Part shown: one piece after another, positions 11,033-19,441 of the stretch | How the letters are laid out: the number at the start of each line of letters is the position of its first letter | Numbering within the stretch: the first letter of the stretch is position 1 | Assembly: GCF_016741775.1 (NCBI RefSeq) | Contig: NZ_JAERRK010000002.1 | Location: 248,001-312,000, forward strand | Source of the DNA: Streptomyces actinomycinicus | Lineage (GTDB): Bacteria; Actinomycetota; Actinomycetes; Streptomycetales; Streptomycetaceae | Direction of reading: 5' to 3' | DNA: 64,000 bases | Translations under genes and position numbers: made by a program | The notes under the pieces: generated by a model | Database searches by the model: none | What the model saw: only the letters and a program-made list of their open reading frames with translations | Told to the model about the DNA's origin: nothing

Positions 11033-11048
11033 GAGAACGACCGTTCTC
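11033..11048. promoter_or_regulatory. Operator palindrome 2 of the TetR/DUF1348 divergon
   Basis: GAGAACGACCGTTCTC: the same 7-bp arms as site 1 with a different 2-base centre, ending 18 bases before the tetR ATG. Binding here would block tetR transcription or initiation. Confidence 0.75.
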
Positions 11049-11066
11049 AGCGTCAAGGAGACCCGC

Positions 11067-11636
11067 ATGCCGGCCCCGATCACCGAGGAACAGAACCGCC
11101 TGGACCGCGAGGCGCTCCTGGACGCGGCGGAGGCGCTCTTCTACGCGCACGGCATCCAGGCGGTCGGGATGGACCGCGTCCGCGAGGCGTCCGGGCTGCC
11201 GCTGAAGCGGATCTACCGGCTCTTCGCGACCAAGGAGGACCTCGTGGTCGCCATGCTCCGGCGCCGCGACCGGCGCTGGCGCGGTGACCTGGCCGCCCGC
11301 GTGGAGAGCGTGCCGGACCCGCGCGAGCGGGTGCTCGCCGTCTTCGACTGGCTCGGCGAGTGGTTCGCGCAGCCCGGCTTCCGCGGGTGCGCATGGATCA
11401 ACGCCCACGGCGAGCTGGGCGCGTCCTCGGAGCCGGTCCGGGCCGAGGTCCGGTCGCACAAGCAGGCCTTCCACGACCAGCTCGCGGCCTGGGTGCGGGC
11501 CACGGGCACCCAGCCGTGCGAGCCGGTGTTCCTGCTGGCCGAGGGAGCCATCGTCACCGCGGGCATCACCGGCGATCCGGCCGCGGCGGCCCAGGCACGG
11601 GCGGCGGTGGAGAGGCTGCTCGGGAGCCGGACCTGA
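11067..11636 (+). CDS. TetR-family transcriptional regulator
   Basis: A 189-residue TetR-type repressor. The N-terminal helix-turn-helix is LLDAAEALFYAHGIQAVGMDRVREASGLPLKRIYRLFATKEDLV (about 17-60), with the typical YRLFATKEDL recognition-helix end; the rest is a ligand/dimer domain. The ATG has AAGGAG 7 bases upstream. It faces the NTF2-like gene across an 86-bp gap holding two identical-arm palindromes, so it very likely represses both itself and that gene. The inducer is unknown. Confidence 0.92.
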   Translation: MPAPITEEQNRLDREALLDAAEALFYAHGIQAVGMDRVREASGLPLKRIYRLFATKEDLVVAMLRRRDRRWRGDLAARVESVPDPRERVLAVFDWLGEWFAQPGFRGCAWINAHGELGASSEPVRAEVRSHKQAFHDQLAAWVRATGTQPCEPVFLLAEGAIVTAGITGDPAAAAQARAAVERLLGSRT

Positions 11637-11664
11637 TGCCGCCCGGCCGTGCGGCCGCCGCCCG

Positions 11665-12849
11665 CTAGAGGATCACATGCGGCAGGAAGCGGGCGTACTC
11701 GTCCGTGATCAGGCCCGTGGACTCGCGGATGCCGAGGCCGGCCGACTCGTCCTGGACGACCCAGGCACCGAGGACGACGTGGTTGCCGTCGAAGGCGGGC
11801 AGCGGGGCGAACTGCTGGTAGCAGCAGGGTTCGTCGCGCAGGACGGCCGGTGCTCCCGGCCGGTGCACGGTGACGCCCTCGCCCTCGCGGCCGAGCAGGG
11901 GCTTGGCGACGTAGCCGGCCGACCCGGCCAGCTCGCGGGGACCGTCCAGGTAGGCGGGGAGGAGGTTGGGGTGGTCCGGGTACAGCTCCCAGAGGACGGG
12001 CAGCAGGGCCTTGTTGCTCAGCAGCATCTTCCAGGCGGGCTCGATCCACAGGGTGCTGCCGGTGCCGCCGCCGTTGTCCAGGGTGTCCAGGACGTGCCCG
12101 CCGAAGGCGTCGGTGGTGAGCCACTCCCAGGGGTAGAGCTTGAAGATGCTGCGGATGAACCGGAGCTGGTTGTCCACGAAACGGCCGGACAGGCTGTCCC
12201 AGCCGATCTCCTCCATGGCGAGCCAGCCGGTGGTCAGGCCTGCCTGCTCGGCGGTCTCCTTCAGGTAGGCGACCGTCATCAGGTCCTCGCCGAGTTCGTC
12301 GGCGGCGGAGTGCGCGAAGTGCAGGGGGCTGCCCGGCGGCAGCAGGGCGGCCTGGGAGCGCCAGGCGTCGACCAGGCGCTCGTGCAGGGAGTTCCACTGG
12401 TCGGCGCCGGGGAAGCGTTCCTCCATCCAGAACCACTGCGGGGAGGCGGCCTCGACCAGGGAGGTGGGCGTGTCGGCGTTGTACTCCAGCAGCTTCGCCG
12501 GTCCCGTGCCGTCGTAACGGAGGTCGAAGCGGCCGTAGACGGACGGGAGTTCGGCGCGGCGGTGCCAGGCCTCGGTGACCGCCGCCGCCACCCGCGGGTC
12601 GGTGATGCCGAGGTCGCCGAGCCGGTCCTCCGCCACGATGTGTCCGGCCGCCGCCAGGCACATGCGGTGCAGCTCCTCGACGGTCTCCTCCAGCGCCTCG
12701 ACCTCGTCCAGGGAGAAGACGTAGTAGGCGCTCTCGTCCCAGTAGGGGCGCAGCGATCCGTCGGGGTGGCGGGTGAGCGGGTAGACGAGGCCCTGCTCCT
12801 CGACGGTCTGCTGCCAGCCGGGGCGGGGGGTGGTCGTACGGCGTTCCAC
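11665..12849 (-). CDS. Glutathionylspermidine synthase-like ATP-grasp protein (YgiC/YjfC type)
   Basis: A 394-residue ATP-grasp protein of the glutathionylspermidine synthase-like family. Family landmarks: RFDLRYDGTGPAKLLEYNADTPTSLVEAA near 105-135, a central NQLRFIRSIFKLYPWEWL, and ATP-grasp elements EPAWKMLLSNKALLPVLWELYP and YVAKPLLGREGEGV. It has no N-terminal amidase domain, so it resembles E. coli YgiC/YjfC rather than full Gsp. Streptomyces does not make glutathione, so the ligase substrates must differ. It lies 12 bases downstream of a small lipoprotein gene on the same strand, the arrangement of E. coli ygiB-ygiC. Confidence 0.9.
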   Translation of the reverse strand: MERRTTTPRPGWQQTVEEQGLVYPLTRHPDGSLRPYWDESAYYVFSLDEVEALEETVEELHRMCLAAAGHIVAEDRLGDLGITDPRVAAAVTEAWHRRAELPSVYGRFDLRYDGTGPAKLLEYNADTPTSLVEAASPQWFWMEERFPGADQWNSLHERLVDAWRSQAALLPPGSPLHFAHSAADELGEDLMTVAYLKETAEQAGLTTGWLAMEEIGWDSLSGRFVDNQLRFIRSIFKLYPWEWLTTDAFGGHVLDTLDNGGGTGSTLWIEPAWKMLLSNKALLPVLWELYPDHPNLLPAYLDGPRELAGSAGYVAKPLLGREGEGVTVHRPGAPAVLRDEPCCYQQFAPLPAFDGNHVVLGAWVVQDESAGLGIRESTGLITDEYARFLPHVIL

Positions 12850-12861
12850 GGGCGTGTTCCG

Positions 12862-13275
12862 TCAGCCGCCGGAGCTGCCGTGGCCGCCGCCGAAGCCGCC
12901 CCGGTGGACGCCGCCGCCGCTGTGGTGGTCGTCGTCGTACGAGGAGCCGCTGCCCGAGCCGCCGCCGGACCTGGTGAAGGAACCGCCGTCGACCCAGCCG
13001 TCCTCCTCCTCGCCCGAGTAGTACCAGGCGGCGTCGGCCTTCTTCTTGGCGCCCTTCTTGACGGGCTTCTTCCTGCCGGAGGAGCCCGCGGTCGCACCGG
13101 TGGTCTTGCAGTCCTTGTCGGAGACGACCTTGTAGCCCTTGGTGACGTCATAGCTGTCGCGGTCGACGCAGCGCTTGTCCGGTTCGGACGAGCAGGCGGT
13201 GAGCGCGGCGGCCAGCAGTCCCATACCGCCGAGGACGACCGCGCCGGAGCGGAGCTGCCTTCGTGTCTGCGCCAT
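12862..13275 (-). CDS. Small lipoprotein with Gly/Ser-rich tail (YgiB-like partner)
   Basis: A 137-residue exported lipoprotein: basic start, hydrophobic stretch and lipobox LTAC with Cys28. The mature part has two further cysteines (KRCVDRDSYDV and SDKDCKTTG), a lysine-rich patch (KKPVKKGAKKK) and a Gly/Ser/His tail with DDDHHSGGG and GGGHGSSGG. The start ATG at 13273-13275 has GGGGGAG 8 bases upstream. It is directly followed by the ATP-grasp gene. E. coli YgiB (DUF1190) is also a Cys/Gly-rich lipoprotein next to YgiC; I infer a functional analogue, and I cannot confirm homology by eye. Confidence 0.8.
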   Translation of the reverse strand: MAQTRRQLRSGAVVLGGMGLLAAALTACSSEPDKRCVDRDSYDVTKGYKVVSDKDCKTTGATAGSSGRKKPVKKGAKKKADAAWYYSGEEEDGWVDGGSFTRSGGGSGSGSSYDDDHHSGGGVHRGGFGGGHGSSGG

Positions 13276-13368
13276 GGTGGTGTCTCCCCCGTCAGGTGTC
13301 ATGTCCGGCGGACAGCCTAGAGACCGGTGCGGGCGACCCAGCGGCTGCCCCCGCGATCTCCCGCCCCC

Positions 13369-13374
13369 TAGAGT
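13369..13374 (+). promoter_or_regulatory. -10 element for a leaderless transporter transcript
   Basis: TAGAGT is followed by exactly 6 bases and then GTG (13381). No ribosome site is present, so the gene is probably transcribed from its start codon. Confidence 0.55.
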
Positions 13375-13380
13375 CGCTTC

Positions 13381-14217
13381 GTGCTCTTTGGAATGGTGTG
13401 CGCCCTCGGGGCGGCGGTCTGCTTCGGCACGGCGACGGTGTTGCAGGCGGTGGCCGCGCAGGCGGCGGGCGCCGAAGGGGGTGGGGACGCGGCGCTGCTG
13501 CTGCGGGCCCTGCGCCAGTGGCGGTACCTCGCCGGACTCGCCCTGGACGGGCTGGGCTTCCTGCTGCAGATCGCGGCGCTGCGGTCCGTCCCGATCTACG
13601 CGGTGGGCGCGGCCCTGGCGGCGAGCCTCGCGGTGACCGCGGTGGTGGCGGCGCGGCTGCTGCGGGTCCGGCTGAGCGGTCTGGAGTGGTCGGCCGTCAC
13701 GGTGGTGTGCGCGGGGCTGGCCATGCTGGGGCTGGCCTCGGGCACGGAGGGCGAGCGCAGCGGCCCGGGATGGCTGCGGTACGCGATGCTGACGGCCGCG
13801 GTCGGTGTGCTGCTGCTCGGCGCGGCCGGCGGGCGCCTGTCGGGGCGGGGCCGGGCGCTGCTGCTGGGACTCGGCGCCGGGTTCGGGTTCGGGGTGGTGG
13901 AGGTGTCCGTACGGCTGATCGACTCGCTGCGGCCGGCCGATCTGCTGGCCGACCCGGCGGTGTACGCCCTGCTGCTCGGCGGTGGTGCCGCGTTCCTGCT
14001 GCTCACCTCGGCCCTGCAGCGGGGCTCGGTGACCACGGCGACGGCCGGCATGGTGATCGGCGAGACGATCGGCCCGGCCGCGGTGGGCGTGGTCTGGCTC
14101 GGCGACCGCACCCGGGAGGGCCTGGCCTGGCTGGCGGTGCTGGGGTTCGCGGTGGCGGTGGCGGGCGCGCTGGCCCTCGCCAGGTTCGGAGAGGCACCGG
14201 TGGCGGACCGGGCGTGA
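13381..14217 (+). CDS. Drug/metabolite (DMT/EamA-like) family integral membrane protein
   Basis: A 278-residue, very hydrophobic protein with about nine or ten helices and short loops, beginning LFGMVCALGAAVCFGTATVLQAVA. The pattern of a paired 4-5 helix bundle and the segment YAVGAALAASLAVTAVVAARLL point to the EamA/DMT superfamily; these Streptomyces proteins are usually annotated only as membrane proteins. The start is a leaderless GTG with TAGAGT 6 bases upstream. It is divergent from the lipoprotein gene across about 105 bp. Substrate unknown. Confidence 0.8.
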   Translation: MLFGMVCALGAAVCFGTATVLQAVAAQAAGAEGGGDAALLLRALRQWRYLAGLALDGLGFLLQIAALRSVPIYAVGAALAASLAVTAVVAARLLRVRLSGLEWSAVTVVCAGLAMLGLASGTEGERSGPGWLRYAMLTAAVGVLLLGAAGGRLSGRGRALLLGLGAGFGFGVVEVSVRLIDSLRPADLLADPAVYALLLGGGAAFLLLTSALQRGSVTTATAGMVIGETIGPAAVGVVWLGDRTREGLAWLAVLGFAVAVAGALALARFGEAPVADRA

Positions 14218-14244
14218 CGCCACCGGTGCACGGGGGCGGCTTCG

Positions 14245-15714
14245 CTAGGGAAGGACGGTCGTCGAGCGAAGCGCGTGGTGGTCGGAACCCCACGTGCCGG
14301 CCGAGACCGCGCAGGCGGTGTGCCCGGCCCCGAAGATGTAGTCGATCTTCGAGTTGTTGGCGGTGTTCTGGCCGTCCCGGGCGCTGTTGGGATCCTGCAG
14401 CTGGCTGCACTCGCGGTACGCGTCGTACGCCGGGTCGAGGACGGCGTGGCCGTCCCAGCCGCGGCCCGGCGGATTGACGTTCAGGTCGCCGCCGAACACC
14501 ACCCGGTAGTTGCCGGTCCTCGCGTTCGCCAGGTCGGCCATCACCTCGTCGCGCTGGGTGCCGTGGTGACTCCAGTCGGTGTCCTCGTAGCCCGCGCCGC
14601 CGGTGCTGAAGTGGGCGCCGCAGTACATGACGGCCTTCGACTCGACGGCCGCGCACAGGGCGGCCCGCTGCTCGGCGCCGGCCGGTGAGTCGAGGATGTG
14701 CGCCCGGTACCAGGTGTTCTCCTCCGGCACGGCGAGGCTGATGCCGTACGCGCCCCGGTTGCCGTACCCGGTGGCGTCGGCGCACTCCTTCTGCGCCTTG
14801 ACGGTGCCGCCGCCGGTGGTGACGCCGTAGTAGATGGGCGCGAAGCGGACGTCCCAGCCGGTGCCGGTGCGCGATTCCAGCGCCGTCTCGATCGACTTGG
14901 CGAACTTCTCGCAGGTCTCCTCGAAGAACAGCGCGTCGGGCATGTAGGTGGCGCTGACGTCGCCGAGCTGCCCGATGACCTGGTCGGCGATGTGGTCCGG
15001 CGTCGCGTGGTGGTTCGTGCAGCCGGTGTTCTGGTCCCCGCACAGGTTCCAGGCCATCACCTTCACCGAGGAGGACGAGGGCGTGGCGGGAGTGGGCGGA
15101 GTGCCCCACTGCTTCGTGTCACCGGCGTCGGCGCCCACATGGTCGTCGCCGGCCGGGACGAGCCGGAACCGCTCCCAGGAGCCGATCCTCGCCCCGTCCG
15201 GCGTCCGGGCCCGCAGCACCGCGTAGTCGGGGTCCGTGGTGGCGTAGCTGAGGTCCGCGGCGACGTACTTGCCGGCGATGGGCGAGAACAGCTTGTAGTA
15301 CTCGCCGTCCACGTCGCTGCCGTCGTACGTCAGCGTCAGCTGCTCCCAGGTGCCGAGGTGGTCGCCCTGCGCGCGGAGCTTGTCGCTGTTGTTGACGTCG
15401 GTGCTGACGAACATCCCGTTGCCCTCGCTGCGGAGGCTGATGTGCGCGCCCTTGTCCTCGGTGTGCAGCGTGAACCGCTCCGTGACGCCGATCGTGCCGG
15501 CGACCGCCCGCAGCCTGGCGTAGTCCCCGCCCGCGCCGACGGCCGGGGCCGAGACGAACTTGCCGGTCGCCAGGCTCTTCAGGCCCCAGGCCTGCCCGGC
15601 GGACTTGCGGAGCTGCACGGGATCGGCGGCGGCGCTCGCCTGCCCGGGCCACTGCCACTGGACGCAGATGATCAGGCTGAACAGCGCGGCCAGTACGGCT
15701 ATGGCTCTTCGCAT
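14245..15714 (-). CDS. Secreted endonuclease/exonuclease/phosphatase-family protein with N-terminal beta-trefoil-like domain
   Basis: A 489-residue exported protein. A signal peptide (about 1-29, ending ASAAADP) is followed by a fascin/ricin-like region (about 35-190) with three repeats of the type GLKSLATGKFVSAPAVG, ISLRSEGNGMFVSTDVN and KLFSPIAGKYVAADLSY. The C-terminal half (about 215-489) is an EEP (DNase I-like) fold: KVMAWNLCGDQ, DALFFEET, VVFGGDLNVNPPG and the final SDHHAL. An extracellular nuclease or phosphodiesterase is likely. The ATG at 15712-15714 has GGGAGGGG upstream. Confidence 0.85.
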   Translation of the reverse strand: MRRAIAVLAALFSLIICVQWQWPGQASAAADPVQLRKSAGQAWGLKSLATGKFVSAPAVGAGGDYARLRAVAGTIGVTERFTLHTEDKGAHISLRSEGNGMFVSTDVNNSDKLRAQGDHLGTWEQLTLTYDGSDVDGEYYKLFSPIAGKYVAADLSYATTDPDYAVLRARTPDGARIGSWERFRLVPAGDDHVGADAGDTKQWGTPPTPATPSSSSVKVMAWNLCGDQNTGCTNHHATPDHIADQVIGQLGDVSATYMPDALFFEETCEKFAKSIETALESRTGTGWDVRFAPIYYGVTTGGGTVKAQKECADATGYGNRGAYGISLAVPEENTWYRAHILDSPAGAEQRAALCAAVESKAVMYCGAHFSTGGAGYEDTDWSHHGTQRDEVMADLANARTGNYRVVFGGDLNVNPPGRGWDGHAVLDPAYDAYRECSQLQDPNSARDGQNTANNSKIDYIFGAGHTACAVSAGTWGSDHHALRSTTVLP

Positions 15715-15818
15715 GGGCACCCCTCCCTGTCGTGCGGTGCGTGTTCGATGCACGACCTCGGATGTTCGATTCAAGAGGCGGTGACACTACCCGACGCGGG
15801 GGTCACGGGGCGCCGCGG

Positions 15819-17207
15819 TCAGGGCAGGACGCGGCACAGCGCCTCCAGTGCGCCCGACCATGCGCTGTCCGGCGGTGTGCCGTAGCCGACGACCAGGGCG
15901 TCCAGCGGCTCGGCGAGGGCTTGCGGGTGCCGGTGGTAGGCCAGACCGTGCAGGGCCAGGCCCTGCCAGGCCGCGGCCTGGATCACCGCCCGCTCGGTGC
16001 CCGGCGGCAGGCGCAGCATCGCGTGCAGTCCGGCGGCGATCCCGGTGACCCGGACCCCGGGGGCGCGGGCGGCCACGGCGGCGGCGAGGGCGTCGCGGCG
16101 GCGCCGGTAGCGCAGCCGGGAGGAGCGTACGTGGCGGTCGTAGGCGCCGGAGGTGAGGAACTCGGCCAGGGTCAGCTGGTCCAGCACCCCGCAGGTGTCG
16201 GTGCCGCCCTTGGCCGCGGCCGCCTCCTCCACCAGGGACGGCGGCAGCGCCATCCAGCCCAGCCGCAGTCCGGGTGCCAGGGACTTGCTGGTGGTGCCGA
16301 GGTGGATCACGTGGTCGGGGTCCAGGCCCTGCAGGGCGCCGACCGGCTGCCGGTCGTAGCGGAACTCGCCGTCGTAGTCGTCCTCCAGGACCAGCCCGCC
16401 GGTGCGCCGGGCCCATTCCACGACGGCGGTCCGCCGGTCGGGGTGCAGGGTCGTGCCCATCGGGAACTGGTGGGCGGGCGTGAGCAGGACCGCGCCCTCG
16501 TTGCACAACGTCCCGGGGTCGGTGCCCAGTTCGTCGTACGGCAGCGCGGGGGTCGTCAGCCCTGCGTCCCGCAGCAGCCCCCGGTGGACGTCCAGCCCGT
16601 AGGACTCCACGGCCACCGTCCGCACTCCGCGTGCCCGCAGCATCGGGCCGAGGATGCGCAGGGCGTGCGAGAAGCCCGCGGTGATCAGGATCGTGTCGGG
16701 GTCGGTGCGGACACCACGGGCGCGGGCGAGGTAGCCGGCGAGGGCGGTGCGGAGTTCGGGGCGGCCGCGCGGGTCGCCGTAGCCGAGGGCGTCGAAGGGG
16801 GCGGTGGCCAGGGCCCGGCGGGCCGCCTTGAGCCACTCGGTGCGCGGGAAGGCGGCGAGGTCGGGGGTGCCGGGGATGAGGTCGTAGGCCGGCCGGGCGG
16901 GTTCACGGCGCCGGGGTGCGGTGTCCCCCGGCGGGGCGACGGCCCGGTCCGCGACCCGGGTGCCGGAGCCCTGGCGGGCGGTGAGCCAGCCCTCGGCGAC
17001 CAGGTCGGCGTAGGCCTCGGCAACGGTGTTGCGGGCGATGCCGAGGTCGGCGGCGAGGGAGCGGGAGGAGGGCAGCCGGGTGCCGGGGGCGAGGCGGCCG
17101 GTGCGCACCGCGTCCCGCAGCGCGTCGGTGAGGCCGCGGCGCAGTCCGCCCGCGCCGGCCGGTTCGAGGTGCAGGTCGATGCCCAGAGTGGCCCAGGATC
17201 TTGCCAT
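15819..17207 (-). CDS. MocR/PdxR-type GntR regulator with aminotransferase domain
   Basis: A 462-residue chimeric regulator. The N-terminal winged helix is of GntR type (about 15-85, with GTRLPSSRSLAADLGIARNTVAEAY and GSGTRVA), joined by a linker to a fold-type I aminotransferase domain (about 115-460). The PLP-lysine motif TSKSLAPGLRLGW and the DYDGEFRYDRQPVGALQGLD block are the MocR hallmarks. Such proteins usually sense PLP or a PLP adduct and control a divergent gene. Its promoter lies back to back with that of the AhpD-like gene; TATGGT precedes the ATG by 8 bases, so it may be leaderless. Confidence 0.92.
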   Translation of the reverse strand: MARSWATLGIDLHLEPAGAGGLRRGLTDALRDAVRTGRLAPGTRLPSSRSLAADLGIARNTVAEAYADLVAEGWLTARQGSGTRVADRAVAPPGDTAPRRREPARPAYDLIPGTPDLAAFPRTEWLKAARRALATAPFDALGYGDPRGRPELRTALAGYLARARGVRTDPDTILITAGFSHALRILGPMLRARGVRTVAVESYGLDVHRGLLRDAGLTTPALPYDELGTDPGTLCNEGAVLLTPAHQFPMGTTLHPDRRTAVVEWARRTGGLVLEDDYDGEFRYDRQPVGALQGLDPDHVIHLGTTSKSLAPGLRLGWMALPPSLVEEAAAAKGGTDTCGVLDQLTLAEFLTSGAYDRHVRSSRLRYRRRRDALAAAVAARAPGVRVTGIAAGLHAMLRLPPGTERAVIQAAAWQGLALHGLAYHRHPQALAEPLDALVVGYGTPPDSAWSGALEALCRVLP

Positions 17208-17215
17208 GGAAATGG

Positions 17216-17247
17216 ACCATACGCCTGGGCTGCCCGGCTCCTAGGGT
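17216..17247. promoter_or_regulatory. Overlapping divergent leaderless promoters of the MocR and AhpD-like genes
   Basis: On the minus strand TATGGT (17216-17221) lies 8 bases before the MocR ATG. On the plus strand TAGGGT (17242-17247) lies 7 bases before the AhpD-like ATG at 17255. ATGGACCAT at 17212-17220 is a 9-bp palindrome covering the MocR -10 element and is a candidate MocR operator. Confidence 0.5.
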
Positions 17248-17254
17248 CGGATAC

Positions 17255-17755
17255 ATGAGTACTGCACAGGAAACCGTCGAATACGCCCCCGAACAGCCGT
17301 CGCGGCTGGCCTGGGCCGAGCACGCGCCCGAGGTCTACAAGGCGATGATCCGCCTGGACGCCGCGGCCGCGAAGGGACTGGACCCGAAGCTGTACGAGCT
17401 GGTGAAGATCCGCGCCTCGCAGCTCAACCACTGCGCGTTCTGCCTCGACATGCACACCAAGGACGCCCTGGCGGCCGGTGAGAGCGTGGAGCGGATCGTG
17501 CAGCTCGGCGCGTGGGAGGAGTCGCGGCACTTCTACACCGACAAGGAGCTGGCGGCGATCGAGCTGACCGAGGCGATCACCGTGCTGACCGACGGGTTCG
17601 TGCCGGACGAGGTGTACGAGAAGGCCGCCAAGCGGTTCGAGGAGGCCGAGCTGGCCCAGCTGATCGCCGCGATCACCGTGATCAACGCCTGGAACCGGTT
17701 CGGTGTGAGCACGCGCATGGTCCCGGGCCACTACCAGCCGGGCCAGTACAGGTGA
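17255..17755 (+). CDS. Carboxymuconolactone decarboxylase/AhpD-family alkylhydroperoxidase-like protein
   Basis: A 166-residue protein of the AhpD-like CMD family. The redox motif CxxC is present with the family's trailing histidine (NHCAFCLDMH, about residues 62-70), preceded by KLYELVKIRASQLNH. Proteins of this type act as peroxidase-like disulfide reductases. The start is an ATG 7 bases after TAGGGT. The gene diverges from the MocR regulator and overlaps the next gene (GTGA), so it is the first gene of a MocR-controlled two-gene operon. Confidence 0.92.
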   Translation: MSTAQETVEYAPEQPSRLAWAEHAPEVYKAMIRLDAAAAKGLDPKLYELVKIRASQLNHCAFCLDMHTKDALAAGESVERIVQLGAWEESRHFYTDKELAAIELTEAITVLTDGFVPDEVYEKAAKRFEEAELAQLIAAITVINAWNRFGVSTRMVPGHYQPGQYR

Positions 17756-18474
17756 GCAAGGCGGAGGCGTTCCGCGCCCTGCACCTGCGCCGCGCACCGG
17801 GCGACCCGCTGGTCCTGCCCGGACCCTGGGACGCGTCCAGTGCGCGGACGTTCGTGGCGGCCGGTTTCCCGGCGCTGGCCACGCCGAGCGCGGGGGTGGC
17901 CGCCTCGCTCGGGTACGCGGACGGGGCGACTCCGGCCGACGAGATGTTCGCCGCGGTCGCCCGGATCACGCGGGCGGTGGACGTACCGGTGTCGGCGGAC
18001 GTCGAGGACGGCTACGGGCTCGCCCCGAAGGAACTGGTCGAGCGGCTGCTGGAGGCGGGCGCCGTCGGCTGCAACCTGGAGGACTCGGCCGGGGGCGTGC
18101 TCAAGGCCCCGCACGCGCAGGCCGAGTTCCTCGCCGAGGTGCGGGCCGCCGCGGCCGACGCGCTGTTCGTCAACGCCCGGGTCGACGTCTTCGTCCACGG
18201 CGACGGCGATCCCGAGCGGGCCATCGAGCGGGCCGCCCTGTACCGCGCGGCCGGCGCCGACTGCGTGTACCCGATCCTCGCCCCCACGGCCGTACTGCCG
18301 CTGCTGCGGGCCGGGATCGCGGGCCCGCTGAACGCCCTCGCCCTGCTGGACGGGGACGGCCCCGCGCCCGCCGCGCTCGGCGAACTCGGGGCCACCCGTG
18401 TCACGTTCGGGCCAGGACTCCAGCGGCGGGCCACGGCCGCGTTGCAGGAGATCGCGGGCGGCCTGCTGCCGTGA
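17752..18474 (+). CDS. Isocitrate lyase/PEP mutase-family protein
   Basis: A 240-residue alpha/beta-barrel protein of the isocitrate lyase/phosphoenolpyruvate mutase superfamily, the compact 2-methylisocitrate lyase-like type. Recognisable blocks are PGPWDASSARTFVAAGFPALATPSAGVA, VPVSADVEDGYG (metal-binding region), GAVGCNLEDS and FVNARVDVFVH. The classic KKCGH catalytic motif is absent, which suggests an oxaloacetate-decarboxylase or C-P/C-C lyase-like reaction rather than isocitrate lyase. The GTG overlaps the stop of the AhpD-like gene by 4 bases, so the two are translationally coupled. Confidence 0.85.
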   Translation: MSKAEAFRALHLRRAPGDPLVLPGPWDASSARTFVAAGFPALATPSAGVAASLGYADGATPADEMFAAVARITRAVDVPVSADVEDGYGLAPKELVERLLEAGAVGCNLEDSAGGVLKAPHAQAEFLAEVRAAAADALFVNARVDVFVHGDGDPERAIERAALYRAAGADCVYPILAPTAVLPLLRAGIAGPLNALALLDGDGPAPAALGELGATRVTFGPGLQRRATAALQEIAGGLLP

Positions 18475-18480
18475 GGCCGG

Positions 18481-19440
18481 TCAGGACAGCCACTTCTTCC
18501 ACACGTCGGGGTGGCTGTCCACCCACTTCTCCGCCGCCTCCTGCGGGTCCAGCTTCTGTTCGGCGATCATCAGGGAGACCTCGTTCTGGTCCTCCGTGGT
18601 CCACCTGAACTTCTTCAGGAAGGCCGCCGCCTTGCCGCCGGACTTCGCGAAGTCGGCGTTGAGGTACTTCTGCAACGGGGTGTGCGGGTAGGAGCAGGCG
18701 ACCTTCGCGGCGTCCGCGTCGCAGCCGTCCTTGTACGGAGGCAGCTTGACCTCCGTCATGGGGACCTTCTTGAACAGCCACTGCGGCGCGTACCAGTACG
18801 TCAGGAACGGCTTCTTCTCCTTGGCGAACTGCTTGATCTGGGTGATCTGCGCCGCCTCGGAACCGGCGAAGACGACCTGGTAGTCCAGCTTCAGGTTGTC
18901 CACCAGGGCCTTGTCGTTGGTGACGTAGGACGGGGAACCGTCCATCAGCTGGCCCTTGCCGCCGCTCTCCGGGGTGCGGAAGAGCGAGGCGTACTTGTTC
19001 AGGTTCTTCCAGTCCGTGATGTCCGGGTGCTGCTCGACCAGGTACGTCGGCACGAACCAGCCGATGTGACCGGTCACCCCGAGGTCGCCGCCGCGGGCGA
19101 TCGTCTTCTTGTCCTCGACGTACCGCTCCTCCTGGTCCGGGTGGCCCCAGTCCTCCAGGAGGGCGTCGACCCGGCCCTGGCTGAGCGCGTCCCAGGCGGG
19201 CACCTCGTCGACCTGGACGGTGTCGACGCGGTAGCCGAGCTTGTGCTCCAGGATGTACTGGGCGACGGCCACGTTGGACTGGGCGCCCACCCAGGACTGC
19301 ACGGACAGGGTGACCGTCCTCGCGCCCTGGGCGTTCGCGAACGGGCTGGCCTGCTTGGTCATGTCGGCGGCGCCGCAGCCGGTCAGCAGGGCGAGCGCGG
19401 ATGCACCGGCGGCCGCCGTGAGGATCGTACGGATACGCAT
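18481..19440 (-). CDS. Glycine betaine/proline ABC transporter substrate-binding lipoprotein
   Basis: A 319-residue OpuAC/ProX-type binding lipoprotein. The lipobox is LLTGC with Cys22. The mature domain has the betaine-binding family features VTLSVQSWVGAQSNVAVAQYILEHKLGY and later WYAPQWLFKKVPMTEVKLPPY, where aromatic residues form the quaternary-amine cage. It ends ...KKWLS. It is the last gene of a five-gene choline/betaine operon on the minus strand, one base downstream of the permease, and would deliver glycine betaine or choline. Confidence 0.92.
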   Translation of the reverse strand: MRIRTILTAAAGASALALLTGCGAADMTKQASPFANAQGARTVTLSVQSWVGAQSNVAVAQYILEHKLGYRVDTVQVDEVPAWDALSQGRVDALLEDWGHPDQEERYVEDKKTIARGGDLGVTGHIGWFVPTYLVEQHPDITDWKNLNKYASLFRTPESGGKGQLMDGSPSYVTNDKALVDNLKLDYQVVFAGSEAAQITQIKQFAKEKKPFLTYWYAPQWLFKKVPMTEVKLPPYKDGCDADAAKVACSYPHTPLQKYLNADFAKSGGKAAAFLKKFRWTTEDQNEVSLMIAEQKLDPQEAAEKWVDSHPDVWKKWLS

Positions 19441-19441
19441 G

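Noticed and set aside
11284..13320. 678-codon plus-strand frame
   Set aside because: Antisense shadow of the ATP-grasp and lipoprotein genes.
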